Part shown: positions 34,624 to 44,217 of the stretch, one piece after another | How positions within the stretch are numbered: the stretch's first letter is position 1 | How the letters are laid out: every line of letters begins with the position of its first letter | Origin: Cyanobacteria bacterium SBLK | GTDB lineage: Bacteria; Cyanobacteriota; Cyanobacteriia; Cyanobacteriales; Spirulinaceae | DNA: 64,000 nt | Direction of reading: 5' to 3' | Assembly: GCA_017746715.1 (NCBI GenBank) | Contig: JAGHZQ010000084.1 | Location: 62,001-126,000, forward strand | Notes under the pieces: model-generated | The model's input: only the letters and a program-made list of their open reading frames with translations | The model's database searches: none | What the model was told of the DNA's origin: nothing | Program-made: the position numbers and the translations under genes

Positions 34624-36549
34624 ATGATTGTTTTGCCAATTCTTAGTTTTATTTTGTTATTTTTTTTGATATTTCAAAGACAAAAAAAACGAGAATCCAT
34701 CTTAATTACTTCAATTATTTTGGGTGCATTTTTAACAGGATTAATTGAATTTTTGAGTTTGTTCGAGCAGCTCACCACTTTTAATGTTGTGATGTCTTGG
34801 TTAGTTTTAACTCTTCTCTCGATCATTGCATTATGCCGAAAACTAAGACTCAAAAAACAATCAAAATTTAGTTTCAGTCTAAGTGTTTTTTCTTCTCTAC
34901 CTCTTTATATTTGGATTTTACTCAGTGGAATTATTGTAATTAGTTTAATTATCGGATTAATTGCTCTGATTGCTCCTCCCAATACATGGGATTCTATGAC
35001 TTATCATATGCCTCGTGTAATGCATTGGGTACAAAATCAAAGTGTTTCTCATTATCCAACCAATTTTCTTCCTCAACTTTACTATACACCTTGGTCTGAA
35101 TATGCGATTCTTAACTTTCAAATTTTAAGCAATAGCGATCGCTTTGCTAATTTAGTTCAATGGTTGGCGATGTTAGGGTGCTGTGTAGGAATTTCCTCGA
35201 TCGCAAAACAACTTGGAGCAAATTCTCTCGGTCAAATCTTTTCTGTTATTTTTACGATCGCTATACCAATGGGAATCTTGCAAGCATCAAGTACAAAAAA
35301 TGATTATACCGTAGCGTTTTGGCTGGTTTGTCTAGTTTATTTTATCGTCTCAGCAATTTCATCTCAACAATATCTAAAGACTTCTCTCATTATTGGTTTA
35401 TCTTTGGGATTAGCAGTGTTTACCAAACCAACTGCTTATCCTTACGCTTTCCCTTTTTGTCTCTGGTTTCTATACCAAATTTTTAGCAAAAATCGAAAAT
35501 CATTTTTGTCATGTTTTGTCTGTATGGCAATACCTGCCTTATTAATTAATTTAGGCTTATTTTGGCGGAATTTTTTATTATTTGGAAAACCAATATTTTC
35601 TCATGCTGATTATCAAACAGAAATAACCAATTTGAACTTATTGACTTCTAATATTATCAAAAATTTATCTTTGCATCTTCCCATTCCTCTAATTCCTCAT
35701 TACAATCAATTTATTGAAAAGAGTATTATTGAAATTCATAAATCTATTTTAAACATTGATATTAACGATCCTCGAATTACTGCATCAAATGTTAGTTTTG
35801 GATTGCCGAAGATATTTAATTTTGAAAGCAACGCACCTAACTCGTTGCATTTTTATTTAATTATTCTTGCGATCGCTATTTTTATCTTGGCTTATAGAAA
35901 GTATAGACACTCTCAATTAACACAATATTTATTGGCTTTGATTTTCTCATTTTTGCTTTTTTGTTACTTGGCAAAATGGCAGCCTTGGCAAAGTCGCCTG
36001 CATTTGAGTTTGTTTATTCTGTTTTCTCCCTTTGTGAGTATAGTTTTCAATCGTATTTTTAACCAGAGAGTGATTGTTTATCTCGCATTATTTTTAATGG
36101 GTTACTCTTCTTTTTGGGTTCTCTGCAACGAATCCCGTCCCATCCTCATCCCCAATAATATTTTTAATACACCTCGCTTAGAACAATATTTTAATACGAG
36201 ATTCGATTTAAAGGCAGATTATTCGCAAGCAGTACAACTTCTCAAACAACAAAAATGTTATAATGTAGGTCTAATTTTACAAGGAGATTACTGGGAATAT
36301 CCTTTTTGGATCTTACTGCGATCGCAGAGCAAACTTCCTATACACATCCAACATATTCACGTCAATAATATCTCTGCTACTACACGGAGCAACGTTAATC
36401 ATCATTCAATTACTCCTTGTGCACTTTTAATGATAGATCGCGAGATCGAGCCATTTCAAGTTACCCCCTTTGGAATTTATCAGCAGACAACTCAACCACT
36501 TCCTCTATCATTCTCGGGATCTTTACAGATTTATCAACATAAAAATTAA
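34624..36549 (+). CDS. GT-C fold membrane glycosyltransferase (GT39-like)
   Basis: 641 residues with about a dozen hydrophobic segments and a C-terminal soluble part (from about 520). After the third or fourth helix comes NTWDSMTYHMPRVMHW, which places an Asp in the first periplasmic loop as the catalytic base of GT39/ArnT-type enzymes that use polyprenyl-phosphate sugars. TKPTAYPYAFPF is another conserved loop. It should move a sugar from a lipid donor to an acceptor on the outer side of the inner membrane. It follows the GT41 gene by 21 bases and overlaps the opposite-strand GT41 gene by four bases at the stop codons. Confidence 0.82.
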   Translation: MIVLPILSFILLFFLIFQRQKKRESILITSIILGAFLTGLIEFLSLFEQLTTFNVVMSWLVLTLLSIIALCRKLRLKKQSKFSFSLSVFSSLPLYIWILLSGIIVISLIIGLIALIAPPNTWDSMTYHMPRVMHWVQNQSVSHYPTNFLPQLYYTPWSEYAILNFQILSNSDRFANLVQWLAMLGCCVGISSIAKQLGANSLGQIFSVIFTIAIPMGILQASSTKNDYTVAFWLVCLVYFIVSAISSQQYLKTSLIIGLSLGLAVFTKPTAYPYAFPFCLWFLYQIFSKNRKSFLSCFVCMAIPALLINLGLFWRNFLLFGKPIFSHADYQTEITNLNLLTSNIIKNLSLHLPIPLIPHYNQFIEKSIIEIHKSILNIDINDPRITASNVSFGLPKIFNFESNAPNSLHFYLIILAIAIFILAYRKYRHSQLTQYLLALIFSFLLFCYLAKWQPWQSRLHLSLFILFSPFVSIVFNRIFNQRVIVYLALFLMGYSSFWVLCNESRPILIPNNIFNTPRLEQYFNTRFDLKADYSQAVQLLKQQKCYNVGLILQGDYWEYPFWILLRSQSKLPIHIQHIHVNNISATTRSNVNHHSITPCALLMIDREIEPFQVTPFGIYQQTTQPLPLSFSGSLQIYQHKN

Positions 36550-38660
36550 ATTAATTTTTTTTGATTTTTATCTAAATAGTTTTGCCACATTTGCTGGTAA
36601 GCCTTTTCTACATTCCGAGCAAATTTTTCACCATCCCACAAGGGACTATTATAACGAGATTTCTTTAGCTGCCACGAAATTTTTTGTCTCAAGTTTTCAT
36701 CTTTTCCTAACTGAATTCCCCACTCTACATACTCTTCATCAGTCCAAGCAATTCCCTCTGTAATTCCAGCATTAATTAGCATTGTATAACTATTTCGTGC
36801 CGAAAATTGCTGTCCTACTCTGGTTACTAAAGGAACTCCCATCCATAATGTTTCCATCGTCGTTGTTGCTCCATTATAGGGATAAGTATCTAAAACAATA
36901 TCAGCAATTCCTAAATTAGCACGATGGTCTGTTTCTGTTAGATCGACATTTAAAAAACGTAAGCGATTGCGCTCGATTCCTTCTTCTTCTGCTAACTTTA
37001 AAAAACTCTCTTTCATGGCTTCATTGTCGCTTGCACCTTTCAATAAAAAATAACTATTTGAAACAGCTTTAATAATTTGTAATTGCAAGCGAACCGTGTC
37101 AAAATTTCTTTTATATCCTCTTTGTACGCTGTAATAAATTATGGCATCCTTTTCAATACTGAGGCAATTGCGTCGTAATGTGGGAATCCCAACTTCAAAG
37201 CCATCTACAGCAATATAAGTATCGGGTAAACGCCAAATTTTTTCTTGATAATAGTTTTCAGCCGTTTCTGGTAACACATAAGGATCGGCCAAAAAATAAT
37301 CAATACTGGGAATTCCTGACGCATCCCAACCTAACCATGTTACTTGAATAGGAGCGGGTTTAAGAGATATAAGACAGCAAGTTGTATCCATTGTAATGCT
37401 GTCTAATTCAATTAAAATATCAATTTTATCTTTATAAATTGTTCGAGCCAATTCGAGAGCATCTTGGGATTTAAAAACACGATTGAATTGACTTTCATAC
37501 CAATCTTGTAACGATTCAGAACTATCAGGATTAGCTAAAAAATAGCCGTGTAAAGTATAGCAATCGCGATCGTGATGCCGAATTAAAGAACGAGCCAACC
37601 AGCCCACAGAATGTGTTTTAAAACAGTAGGAGAGATAACCCACTTTTAAAGGTCGATCTCTGCGATCGTTTTGCAAGCGCTGTTGATGTCCTTGTTGAAA
37701 TGCTTGCACCATTTGTTGCACTGGACGGCGGACATTTTCTTGACAAAGGCGAGCCAGTTGGTTTTGGATTTTGCGGTTTTCTTCCGCTCGATCTTGAATA
37801 TAGGGCGCAAAAAAATAACTATTAAATAATCGAGAAGTTTGACGAGACGTTAAATTTAAGGGAAATTCTTTTAATAAGTCTTGTAATAATAATTCATGCG
37901 CTTTAAATTTTTCTAAAGACTCTTGCCAATGTCCTCCTGTCACCATTAGGGCTTTTAGAACACCTTTACCAGAACAAATACGATCGGGAAGTGATTGAAC
38001 TAAACTTTCATGAATTTTCGCCGTTTCTATTCCTTTTTCAAAGCGATCGCTATCCTGATAAAAACAAGCAAGGTGATAAACAAAATCTTCCTGCGTTTTA
38101 TCTAAACTTAAAGCCAGTTCTGCTAACTGAGATGCAATACTTGGTTTTCTATGAAAATAACCAATTTCTAAGGCTTGGTCATATAAAAGGTTCAATAACT
38201 TTTGTTTTTGTTCTGGGGTTTGAGCATCGAGTAAAATCTCTTCGATCAATACGATCGCCTCATCATACGAATTAAGCAAAAAAATTACATTTAAAAGTGC
38301 AAGAGAGTTATTAAAATTGGCGGGGTTTAATTCGCGAATCTGTTGACGTAAATACCAAACCCTCTGCACTTCTTGATGAGTTGTTTGTTTTTCCACCTCT
38401 TGTTCTAAAGTTTCAATCAGTTGAGTTGTCCACCGTTGCTGCTCCTCCTCAGTATTTGCAGCAAACATGACCATTAACCATGCAGTTTTCGCTTCATCGA
38501 GTTTTCCCTGTAAGGAGAGCATGACCCCATAGTACCCGTAGATCTCGGGATTATCAGGCTCGATCGCGAGCGCTTGCTCGTAACAATCCGCAGCTCGAGA
38601 GAAATTATCCTGTTGAGAGAATTCTTGTGCCTGTTGTAAATACTTTTGAACGTTGTTCAT
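36546..38660 (-). CDS. TPR - GT41 (O-GlcNAc transferase/SPINDLY-like) protein, second copy
   Basis: 704 residues. TPRs lie at about 1-110 (FSRAADCYEQALAIEPDNPE) and further weak helical repeats up to about 290. The GT41 catalytic domain spans about 335-690: PLKVGYLSYCFKTHSVGWLA, PAPIQVTWLGWDASGIPSI, then DTYPYNGATTTMETLWMGVP and VTRVGQQFSARNSYTML. It lacks the FPDWSQ domain of the paralogue at 32.5 kb. It lies downstream of the pilin gene on the same strand, separated by a strong terminator, so it may need its own promoter. Protein O-glycosylation, perhaps of pilin, is inferred. Confidence 0.87.
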   Translation of the reverse strand: MNNVQKYLQQAQEFSQQDNFSRAADCYEQALAIEPDNPEIYGYYGVMLSLQGKLDEAKTAWLMVMFAANTEEEQQRWTTQLIETLEQEVEKQTTHQEVQRVWYLRQQIRELNPANFNNSLALLNVIFLLNSYDEAIVLIEEILLDAQTPEQKQKLLNLLYDQALEIGYFHRKPSIASQLAELALSLDKTQEDFVYHLACFYQDSDRFEKGIETAKIHESLVQSLPDRICSGKGVLKALMVTGGHWQESLEKFKAHELLLQDLLKEFPLNLTSRQTSRLFNSYFFAPYIQDRAEENRKIQNQLARLCQENVRRPVQQMVQAFQQGHQQRLQNDRRDRPLKVGYLSYCFKTHSVGWLARSLIRHHDRDCYTLHGYFLANPDSSESLQDWYESQFNRVFKSQDALELARTIYKDKIDILIELDSITMDTTCCLISLKPAPIQVTWLGWDASGIPSIDYFLADPYVLPETAENYYQEKIWRLPDTYIAVDGFEVGIPTLRRNCLSIEKDAIIYYSVQRGYKRNFDTVRLQLQIIKAVSNSYFLLKGASDNEAMKESFLKLAEEEGIERNRLRFLNVDLTETDHRANLGIADIVLDTYPYNGATTTMETLWMGVPLVTRVGQQFSARNSYTMLINAGITEGIAWTDEEYVEWGIQLGKDENLRQKISWQLKKSRYNSPLWDGEKFARNVEKAYQQMWQNYLDKNQKKLI

Positions 38661-38674
38661 GTTTCCTGAGAAGA

Positions 38675-38707
38675 GAAAAAAGCGAGCAGTCAGTTATCGC
38701 TCGCTTT
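38675..38707 (-). terminator. Rho-independent terminator of the pilin gene
   Basis: On the minus strand AAGCGAGC, an 11-base loop, GCTCGCTT and a T-run: arms at 38699-38706 and 38680-38687. It is 38 bases after the pilin stop codon and 15 bases before the GT41 start. It probably limits read-through from a strongly expressed pilin gene. Confidence 0.85.
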
Positions 38708-38744
38708 CTATGATTTTGATTAAAGTTTAAGACGAAAAAAATAC

Positions 38745-39356
38745 TTAGCTTCCTAAAGCCTTCCAATCACCAGCAGTGGTGCCAGTTTTGGGATATTTCC
38801 CAAGTTGAGTATTCGTGCAAATTGCTGCCGCATTTCCACCCGTAGTGGGAGCTGACATACCTGTTGAATCAGTGACAGCAGTAGTAGCATCTACCGAAGG
38901 ACTCAGAGATTCGCAAGTCGCAGATACGGTGGTCACTTCCCTCGGGTCATTAGGATCGGCAAAACCTGTTGCGGTAATAGAAACATAGGCTTTGAGAGAT
39001 TGCTTGATAGGCGCACCCCAATTGAACACGATATCAAGACCGGTACTACCGGTAATGGGGTAGCGATAATTGACCGATTGAGTCTGAATCCCAATCCCCA
39101 AATCGATCATGGAAGTACTGAAGACGGAAGCCTCTAGAGAGTAGGCTTGTTGAGCGCGGGAGATTGCACCCACGTTATTGCGTGCTTCAGATTGTTTGGC
39201 TTTATTGGCTTGACCGAGCAAGGAAGGCAGGGCAATCGCCGCCAAAATACCGATAATAATGATAACTACGAGCAGTTCGATTAGGGTAAAACCTTCTTCT
39301 TCCTGCTTTCTTTGATTGAGATAGTGTAAAAACTTAATTTGTAACTCTGGCTTCAT
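38745..39356 (-). CDS. Type IV pilin (PilA-like major or minor pilin)
   Basis: 203 residues. A 22-residue leader rich in charged residues ends at Gly22, followed by FTLIELLVVIIIIGILAAIA, so prepilin peptidase should cut before Phe23 and Glu5 of the mature protein is present. The rest is a globular head rich in Thr, Ser and Ala with two Cys (TVSATCESL and AAICTNTQLG) that can close the C-terminal loop as a disulfide. This is the usual cyanobacterial PilA build. Many Ser/Thr residues would suit O-glycosylation by the neighbouring GT41 enzymes. It has its own terminator. Whether it is the main pilin cannot be told. Confidence 0.92.
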   Translation of the reverse strand: MKPELQIKFLHYLNQRKQEEEGFTLIELLVVIIIIGILAAIALPSLLGQANKAKQSEARNNVGAISRAQQAYSLEASVFSTSMIDLGIGIQTQSVNYRYPITGSTGLDIVFNWGAPIKQSLKAYVSITATGFADPNDPREVTTVSATCESLSPSVDATTAVTDSTGMSAPTTGGNAAAICTNTQLGKYPKTGTTAGDWKALGS

Positions 39357-39457
39357 GCTGACTTTCTCCTAATCGTCAAAAATAGTGCTGCATTGACTGC
39401 TGAGCCTAACATACCCAGTTCTTTCTCGTTTACGATCGCCCTCGAGGAAAATTTTCT

Positions 39458-40783
39458 TTACTCAACTCGTTCGACGAGCAAATATCCCGACTCCACCAAA
39501 CTGGCGATCGCTTGGGAGACTGTTTTCCATGCCTCTTCCGGCGCGATCTCCGATAAGGTAATGGGATGAACGGGATGAAGATTTTGCCATCGCTGGACTA
39601 ATCGAGCAATAGACTGAGAACCTGTCAGTAACGGAAGCAGCAGACAAGCCGAGAGGGTACTGTCCAGTACAATCGAATCCCCGCTCTCGGGTAGAAATCG
39701 ACTAATCTCAAAAGGATGCAATTGTTCCAAACAATGTTGTAGTTCTTCTTTCAAGGCTTGAGTTCTCAGTTGGGGATGCAAATCGACGATCGCGTTTTGC
39801 CAGTCCTGCACTTGCCATTCTGAAACGGGAACAAAGTTTTTGCCTTGTCCGGGATGTCCGCACCACATATCCAACAGGCGATGGATGGGGTGCAGCAAAT
39901 CATATAGTGCCAAGCGTTCTTCAACAGAAAGTTCTGGTAAAGATAAACCCCATAAAACAGGTAAATTATCGGGATCTTTAAATAAATCTAACAAATCCCA
40001 TGTCTTCCATTGCACCATCTCAATAAATTCTAAATTTGCTTGTTCTAATAAGCCAAAAACTTCCTCGGCGGTAAATCCTTTGTCTCCAAGTAATAAAAAA
40101 TTGGTAAAAATATTTTCTGTTGTTTTATCTAATTTTTGCCAAGTACATTGTTTGAGAATAATGTTGTCTTTGAGAGCCTGCATGGTTTCTCTGACTGCAT
40201 TGACTTCAAAATCCCCCGGACTCTCCTCCATTAATCCCATTTTTCTAAATAATTCTTGTCCGCGTAACATATAATCCCGACCGTAAAGGCTATGAAGATT
40301 AAAGCGAATAATTCCTTCTGGTTCGAGAACGGATTTCATTGCTTGTAATCCGACTAAAGGTTCGGAAAGTAAATAAAGGACTTCATCGCAATTAATATAG
40401 TCAAATTTTGTATCGAGTTGCTCTAATTCTTCAATTGATAACGTATAGAATTCACAGTGATTGAAGCCATGATACTGAAGGCGCATCTTGGCAAATTCGA
40501 TCGATTCAGGTGAAAGATCGATTCCCACAATTTTTGCCCCTGGATTTGCCTCTGCCAAACCTAAAGCGTTTAAACCAGTTCCACAACCTGCATCGAGAAT
40601 TTTTTTTCCTCTCGTATCAATCACTTTTTGATCTCGCAAATAATATGCTGTTGTTAAATCGTGAATGTATAAAAAATCGGGATGATTTTTATGGGATGTC
40701 TCTACAGGGGTTTTTGGATAAGGACAACGATCGAATTGCTGGCGAATTTTTGCTAAAAGTTCTGGATCTCTAAAATTAGTCAT
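39458..40783 (-). CDS. SAM-dependent methyltransferase with long C-terminal region
   Basis: 441 residues from the ATG at 40783; six residues before it would be translated from a HIP1-containing leader and are unlikely. The SAM motif is ILDAGCGTGLNALGLAE at about 63-79, with IVGIDLSPESIEFAK as motif II and FDYINCDEVLYLL as motif IV, so a Methyltransf_25-like domain spans about 55-200. The C-terminal half (to 441) has no recognised domain but ends with a winged-helix-like stretch (SQAIASLVESGYLLVERVE). The family appears common in cyanobacteria and may act on a protein or a lipid. It lies 101 bases upstream of the pilin gene, on the same strand. Confidence 0.82.
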   Translation of the reverse strand: MTNFRDPELLAKIRQQFDRCPYPKTPVETSHKNHPDFLYIHDLTTAYYLRDQKVIDTRGKKILDAGCGTGLNALGLAEANPGAKIVGIDLSPESIEFAKMRLQYHGFNHCEFYTLSIEELEQLDTKFDYINCDEVLYLLSEPLVGLQAMKSVLEPEGIIRFNLHSLYGRDYMLRGQELFRKMGLMEESPGDFEVNAVRETMQALKDNIILKQCTWQKLDKTTENIFTNFLLLGDKGFTAEEVFGLLEQANLEFIEMVQWKTWDLLDLFKDPDNLPVLWGLSLPELSVEERLALYDLLHPIHRLLDMWCGHPGQGKNFVPVSEWQVQDWQNAIVDLHPQLRTQALKEELQHCLEQLHPFEISRFLPESGDSIVLDSTLSACLLLPLLTGSQSIARLVQRWQNLHPVHPITLSEIAPEEAWKTVSQAIASLVESGYLLVERVE

Positions 40784-40924
40784 CGGGCGATCGCCTCTCC
40801 TCAAGTCACGGCTATACTTTCTTCAAGATTCCCATTTTTCGGGAGCGAACCGATCTCCTTCTTCCCTCCAATCCATCAAACGCTATAATTCTATTAAACG
40901 TAGTCGTTATGAGTTTAGATAAGT

Positions 40925-42286
40925 ATGATTGAAAATCTCGTCATTATCGGTTCGGGTCCTGCCGGATATACAGCAGCCATTTATGCGGCTCGTGCTAACC
41001 TCAAACCCGTTCTCTTTGAAGGCTTTCAAGCAGGCGGTTTACCTGGAGGACAGTTGATGACTACGACTGAAGTCGAAAACTTTCCCGGATTTCCCGAAGG
41101 CATTACCGGGCCGAATTTAATGGAACGGATGAAAGCACAGGCAGAACGATGGGGAACTCAATGCCATACCGAAGACGTTCTTGAAGTTGCTCTCCAGCAA
41201 CGCCCGTTTACAATTCGTTCGAGCGATCGCGAAATTCAAACCCACAGCCTGATTATTGCGACGGGAGCAACGGCAAAACGCCTGCATTTACCCTCAGAAA
41301 ATGAATATTGGACGCGAGGAATTTCCGCTTGTGCCATTTGTGACGGGGCAACCCCCTCCTTTCGCAATGAGGAACTGGTGGCAATCGGAGGGGGAGACTC
41401 GGCAGTCGAAGAAGCAATTTATTTAACCAAATACGGCGATCGCGTGCATCTGCTCGTGCGAAGCGATCGTCTCAGAGCCAGCAAAGCCATGCAGGATCGC
41501 CTATTTAAAAATTCTAAAATTACCGTGCATTGGCAAACCGAAGCGATCGATGTCTTCGGGGAAAATAACTGGATGACTGGGGTGAAAATTCGCAACAATC
41601 AAACCGGAGAAGAGAGTACGATGGCGGCAAAAGGATTGTTTTACGCCATCGGACACACCCCCAATACAAAACTCTTTCAAGGTCAACTCGAACTCGATGC
41701 AGCCGGATATCTCGTCACCCGAGAGAACTCCGTTGAAACGACTGTTGAAGGGGTTTATGGGGCCGGAGATGTACAAGATTCCCATTATCGCCAAGCGATT
41801 ACCGCCGCCGGAACCGGTTGCACGGCTGCTCTCCTTGCCGAAAGATGGCTCTCGGAAAAGGATTTAATTCAAGAACACCACCAACGCCCCGAGTCCGAAG
41901 AACGCATTCCCGTCACTGTAGAAAACCATGTCGCTGATACCGCTGCTACATTTAACCTCGAAACAACGCGGCATTATGGCAGTTATGCCTTGCGGAGGCT
42001 CTTTCACGAAAGCGATCGCCTCCTCCTTGTCAAATATATCTCTCCCAACTGCGGCCCGTGTCATACCCTCAAACCCATTTTGAATAAGGCAATCGACGAA
42101 TACGACCAAAAAATTCATTTTGTCGAAATCGATATCGATGCCGATCCCGATATCGCACGGGATGCCTTAGTGGTCGGAACGCCTACCGTGCAATTTTTCA
42201 AAAATAAAGAACTCGTCGAAGTCATGCAAGGAGTTAAACAAAAGCGCATTTATCGCCAAGCGATCGAACGCTATTTGCGCGAATAG
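40925..42286 (+). CDS. NADPH-dependent thioredoxin reductase fused to thioredoxin (NTRC type)
   Basis: 453 residues. The reductase part (1-315) has the FAD loop GSGPAGYTAAIYAAR, the active disulfide Cys136-Ala-Ile-Cys139-Asp and an NADPH loop IGGGDSAVEEA. The thioredoxin part (about 345-453) has Cys376-Gly-Pro-Cys379 in SPNCGPCHTLKP. The fusion is the NTRC build of plants and many cyanobacteria, which uses NADPH to reduce 2-Cys peroxiredoxins and other targets. No frame break or missing residue is seen. The gene stands alone, divergent from the methyltransferase. Confidence 0.93.
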   Translation: MIENLVIIGSGPAGYTAAIYAARANLKPVLFEGFQAGGLPGGQLMTTTEVENFPGFPEGITGPNLMERMKAQAERWGTQCHTEDVLEVALQQRPFTIRSSDREIQTHSLIIATGATAKRLHLPSENEYWTRGISACAICDGATPSFRNEELVAIGGGDSAVEEAIYLTKYGDRVHLLVRSDRLRASKAMQDRLFKNSKITVHWQTEAIDVFGENNWMTGVKIRNNQTGEESTMAAKGLFYAIGHTPNTKLFQGQLELDAAGYLVTRENSVETTVEGVYGAGDVQDSHYRQAITAAGTGCTAALLAERWLSEKDLIQEHHQRPESEERIPVTVENHVADTAATFNLETTRHYGSYALRRLFHESDRLLLVKYISPNCGPCHTLKPILNKAIDEYDQKIHFVEIDIDADPDIARDALVVGTPTVQFFKNKELVEVMQGVKQKRIYRQAIERYLRE

Positions 42287-42491
42287 TCAAAAAAAGCATT
42301 TCGTAAAATCCGTAACACCCTTTTTTAGAAAGGAATTGTAGAGTATCTATACCCTCCGATTGCTTATCTTGATGCCGCCGAAATTTTCTTTCCTCAAGAT
42401 AGAGGAATCTTTCGGTGGCTTCATTTCATTCACGACCCGATATTGGCACGCCCGAGTAAAATCTGATTAGAATAGAAGTCAAGGAAGAATT

Positions 42492-42521
42492 TGCTTATTT
42501 TGTTGGTGCTTATTTTGTTGG
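42492..42521. repeat. 2 x 15 bp tandem duplication
   Basis: TGCTTATTTTGTTGG occurs twice head to tail, 34 bases before the start of the small membrane protein gene. One of several short tandem duplications between 42.4 and 44.3 kb. Confidence 0.9.
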
Positions 42522-42554
42522 CCCCTTACAGCAAATTAAAATTGATAACGCTTT

Positions 42555-42842
42555 ATGAAATCGAGCGATCCGTCTGGTAAAACAGCCTCAGAACCGCCAA
42601 CTCAAGGATGGGTTGGAATTATAGGTATGACGATCGCCATCTTAACCCTCGTTATTCCAACCTTCGCAATCGTCTACTATTCGTCTCCAAATCCTAGAGC
42701 GGCTGTATTGCGAACTGCATTGCCAACAGCATTGCCAACAGCATTGCCAACGGTGGGCTCCATTGCAAACCCGCCAAACCCTTTGCAATATGTCCGCACG
42801 TTGCGCGTATTGTGCATCAATTCCCTTCACGATCTGGATTAA
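42555..42842 (+). CDS. Small single-pass membrane protein with ALPT repeats
   Basis: 95 residues. The N-terminal part is polar and rich in Pro, Ser and Thr. One membrane segment follows (VGIIGMTIAILTLVIPTFAI), then three Ala-Leu-Pro-Thr repeats (about residues 55-66), coded by a 12-bp tandem repeat at 42717-42752, and a tail with one Cys. The head (TQGWVGIIGMTIAILTL) looks like small conserved proteins of cyanobacteria, so it is probably a real gene, while the tail may be altered by slippage. No function can be given. It precedes ppa by 135 bases. Confidence 0.55.
   Translation: MKSSDPSGKTASEPPTQGWVGIIGMTIAILTLVIPTFAIVYYSSPNPRAAVLRTALPTALPTALPTVGSIANPPNPLQYVRTLRVLCINSLHDLD
42717..42752 (+). 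repeat. 3 x 12 bp tandem repeat inside a small gene
   Basis: GCATTGCCAACA three times, the last copy with one change at its end. It is in phase with the reading frame and codes (ALPT)3, so changes in copy number would keep the frame. Confidence 0.9.
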
Positions 42843-42938
42843 TTATTTTCAGGTGCGGTGCTAACGTACCGTCCCGATTGCTGGTATTATGCTCGAGGCA
42901 ACCCAATCTTTTGGTTGAGTCTATGCCTCCTTGTTACT

Positions 42939-42964
42939 TATTTTCTAGCAAACTATTTTCTAGC
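42939..42964. repeat. Short direct repeat in the ppa leader
   Basis: TATTTTCTAGC at 42939-42949 and again at 42954-42964, a 15-base period, ending just before the ppa ribosome-binding site (GGAG, 42967-42970). Confidence 0.85.
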
Positions 42965-42977
42965 GTGGAGTAAATTG

Positions 42978-43499
42978 ATGGATTTATCGCGGATTCCTCC
43001 TCAACCCGACCCCGGTACGATTAATGTCTTGATTGAAATCCCTGCAGGCAGCAAAAATAAATACGAATTTGATAAAGATCTGAATGCTTTTGCCCTCGAT
43101 CGCGTTTTATATGCTTCGGTACAGTACCCCTATGATTACGGCTTCATCCCCAATACCCTTGCCGATGATGGCGATCCTTTGGATGGGATGGTGATTATGG
43201 ATCAACCGACTTTCCCGGGTTGCGTCATTCCCGCTCGTCCCATTGGCATGTTGGAAATGATCGATGGCGGCGATCGCGATGAAAAAATTCTCTGCGTTCC
43301 CCTCAAAGATCCTCGCTATATCCAAGTCAAATCCCTAGAAAATATTGCCCAACACCGCCTTGACGAAATAGAAGAATTTTTCCGCACCTACAAAAACCTC
43401 GAGAAAAAGAAAACCGAAATATTGGGCTGGAAAAATGTTACAGAGGTTCTAACCCTTGTAGAGCGCTGCATTCAAGCTGGTTCGCCAGCGGCGCATTAG
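42978..43499 (+). CDS. ppa: Inorganic pyrophosphatase (family I)
   Basis: 173 residues from the ATG at 42978, chosen because GGAG lies seven bases upstream and MDLSRIPPQPDPGTINVLIE is the normal family start. A longer frame from 42858 would add 40 hydrophobic residues not seen in soluble pyrophosphatases. The signature DDGDPLDGMV carries the metal-binding Asp residues, with YPYDYGFIPNT before it and KDPRY after it. The enzyme splits pyrophosphate to phosphate in the cytosol and drives biosynthesis. It is a housekeeping gene between two stretches of unstable-looking DNA. Confidence 0.94.
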   Translation: MDLSRIPPQPDPGTINVLIEIPAGSKNKYEFDKDLNAFALDRVLYASVQYPYDYGFIPNTLADDGDPLDGMVIMDQPTFPGCVIPARPIGMLEMIDGGDRDEKILCVPLKDPRYIQVKSLENIAQHRLDEIEEFFRTYKNLEKKKTEILGWKNVTEVLTLVERCIQAGSPAAH

Positions 43500-43937
43500 T
43501 CATTAGAATTAAAGGGACGCCAATTCATCTGTTTGACGTCTTTTTAGCACATCCCTATCTCAAAATCGGACACCCAATCCATAATTGAGCAGTCTCGATT
43601 CTCATTGTGATTTAACTCACAAGTCAAGTTTTCCCAATCGCGCTAATATGTATGAAATTCGGACTGAAATTTCCCGAAAGAGTTGAGGGTGTCAGTAGAG
43701 GTAAAATAGGATGCAAGCCTAAACTCATAAGCCTAAACTGTGGTTTACTCATAGCAATAGAGATAGACCAAAAACAAGTATATCTAGAGAATGGGCTTTA
43801 CATTCTAGATTCTACCTCTAGTTATAACTGAATAGTTTAACTGATACAGTCCAATGGTATGGTCTAATGGTACTCTCTAAGGGTACTCAAACAACCATCT
43901 ACCTCTTTCCCTAAACCTTCCAATCTTGTTAATACAA

Positions 43938-43968
43938 AGATTTAATATCAAGATTTAATATCAAGATT
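43938..43968. repeat. 2.4 x 13 bp tandem repeat
   Basis: AGATTTAATATCA twice, then AGATTG. Part of the tandem-duplication cluster downstream of ppa. Confidence 0.9.
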
Positions 43969-44136
43969 GGTTAATTCATGCGGATCGTAACGGAGTGGCT
44001 AGCTTTGCGGCTAACAACCTCAGAAAGGTAGCAGCAACTTTAGGATTGTATCTTAGAGAAGTCAGTAGTGGCGTTTTGACTGCGCCTAGAAGCATTCGTA
44101 ATTGGATGCTTTCGATATTCCCCCCTTCGTGGAGGG

Positions 44137-44195
44137 TTAAATTTCACGGGTTAAATTTCACGGGTTAAATGTTCCGTAGGGTTAAATGTTCCGTA
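44137..44195. repeat. Nested tandem repeats based on TTAAAT
   Basis: TTAAATTTCACGGG twice (44137-44164, 14-base period), followed directly by TTAAATGTTCCGTAGGG and a second TTAAATGTTCCGTA (44165-44195, 17-base period). The two families share the TTAAAT head and the GGG end. Confidence 0.9.
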
Positions 44196-44217
44196 TCGAT
44201 TAACCCCTAAATTTTTT

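Noticed and set aside
42858..42977. Hydrophobic 40-residue N-terminal extension of the pyrophosphatase
   Set aside because: Family I pyrophosphatases are soluble and start where the ATG at 42978 has a GGAG seven bases upstream.
43980..44060. tRNA- or riboswitch-like stretch
   Set aside because: I could not fold a cloverleaf or match a known riboswitch core; no T-loop consensus is present.
43959..44166. 69-codon open frame without ATG in the gene-free stretch after ppa (contains AANNLRKVAATLGLYL)
   Set aside because: No start codon with a ribosome-binding site, it ends in tandem-repeat DNA, and I recognise no family. It may be chance.
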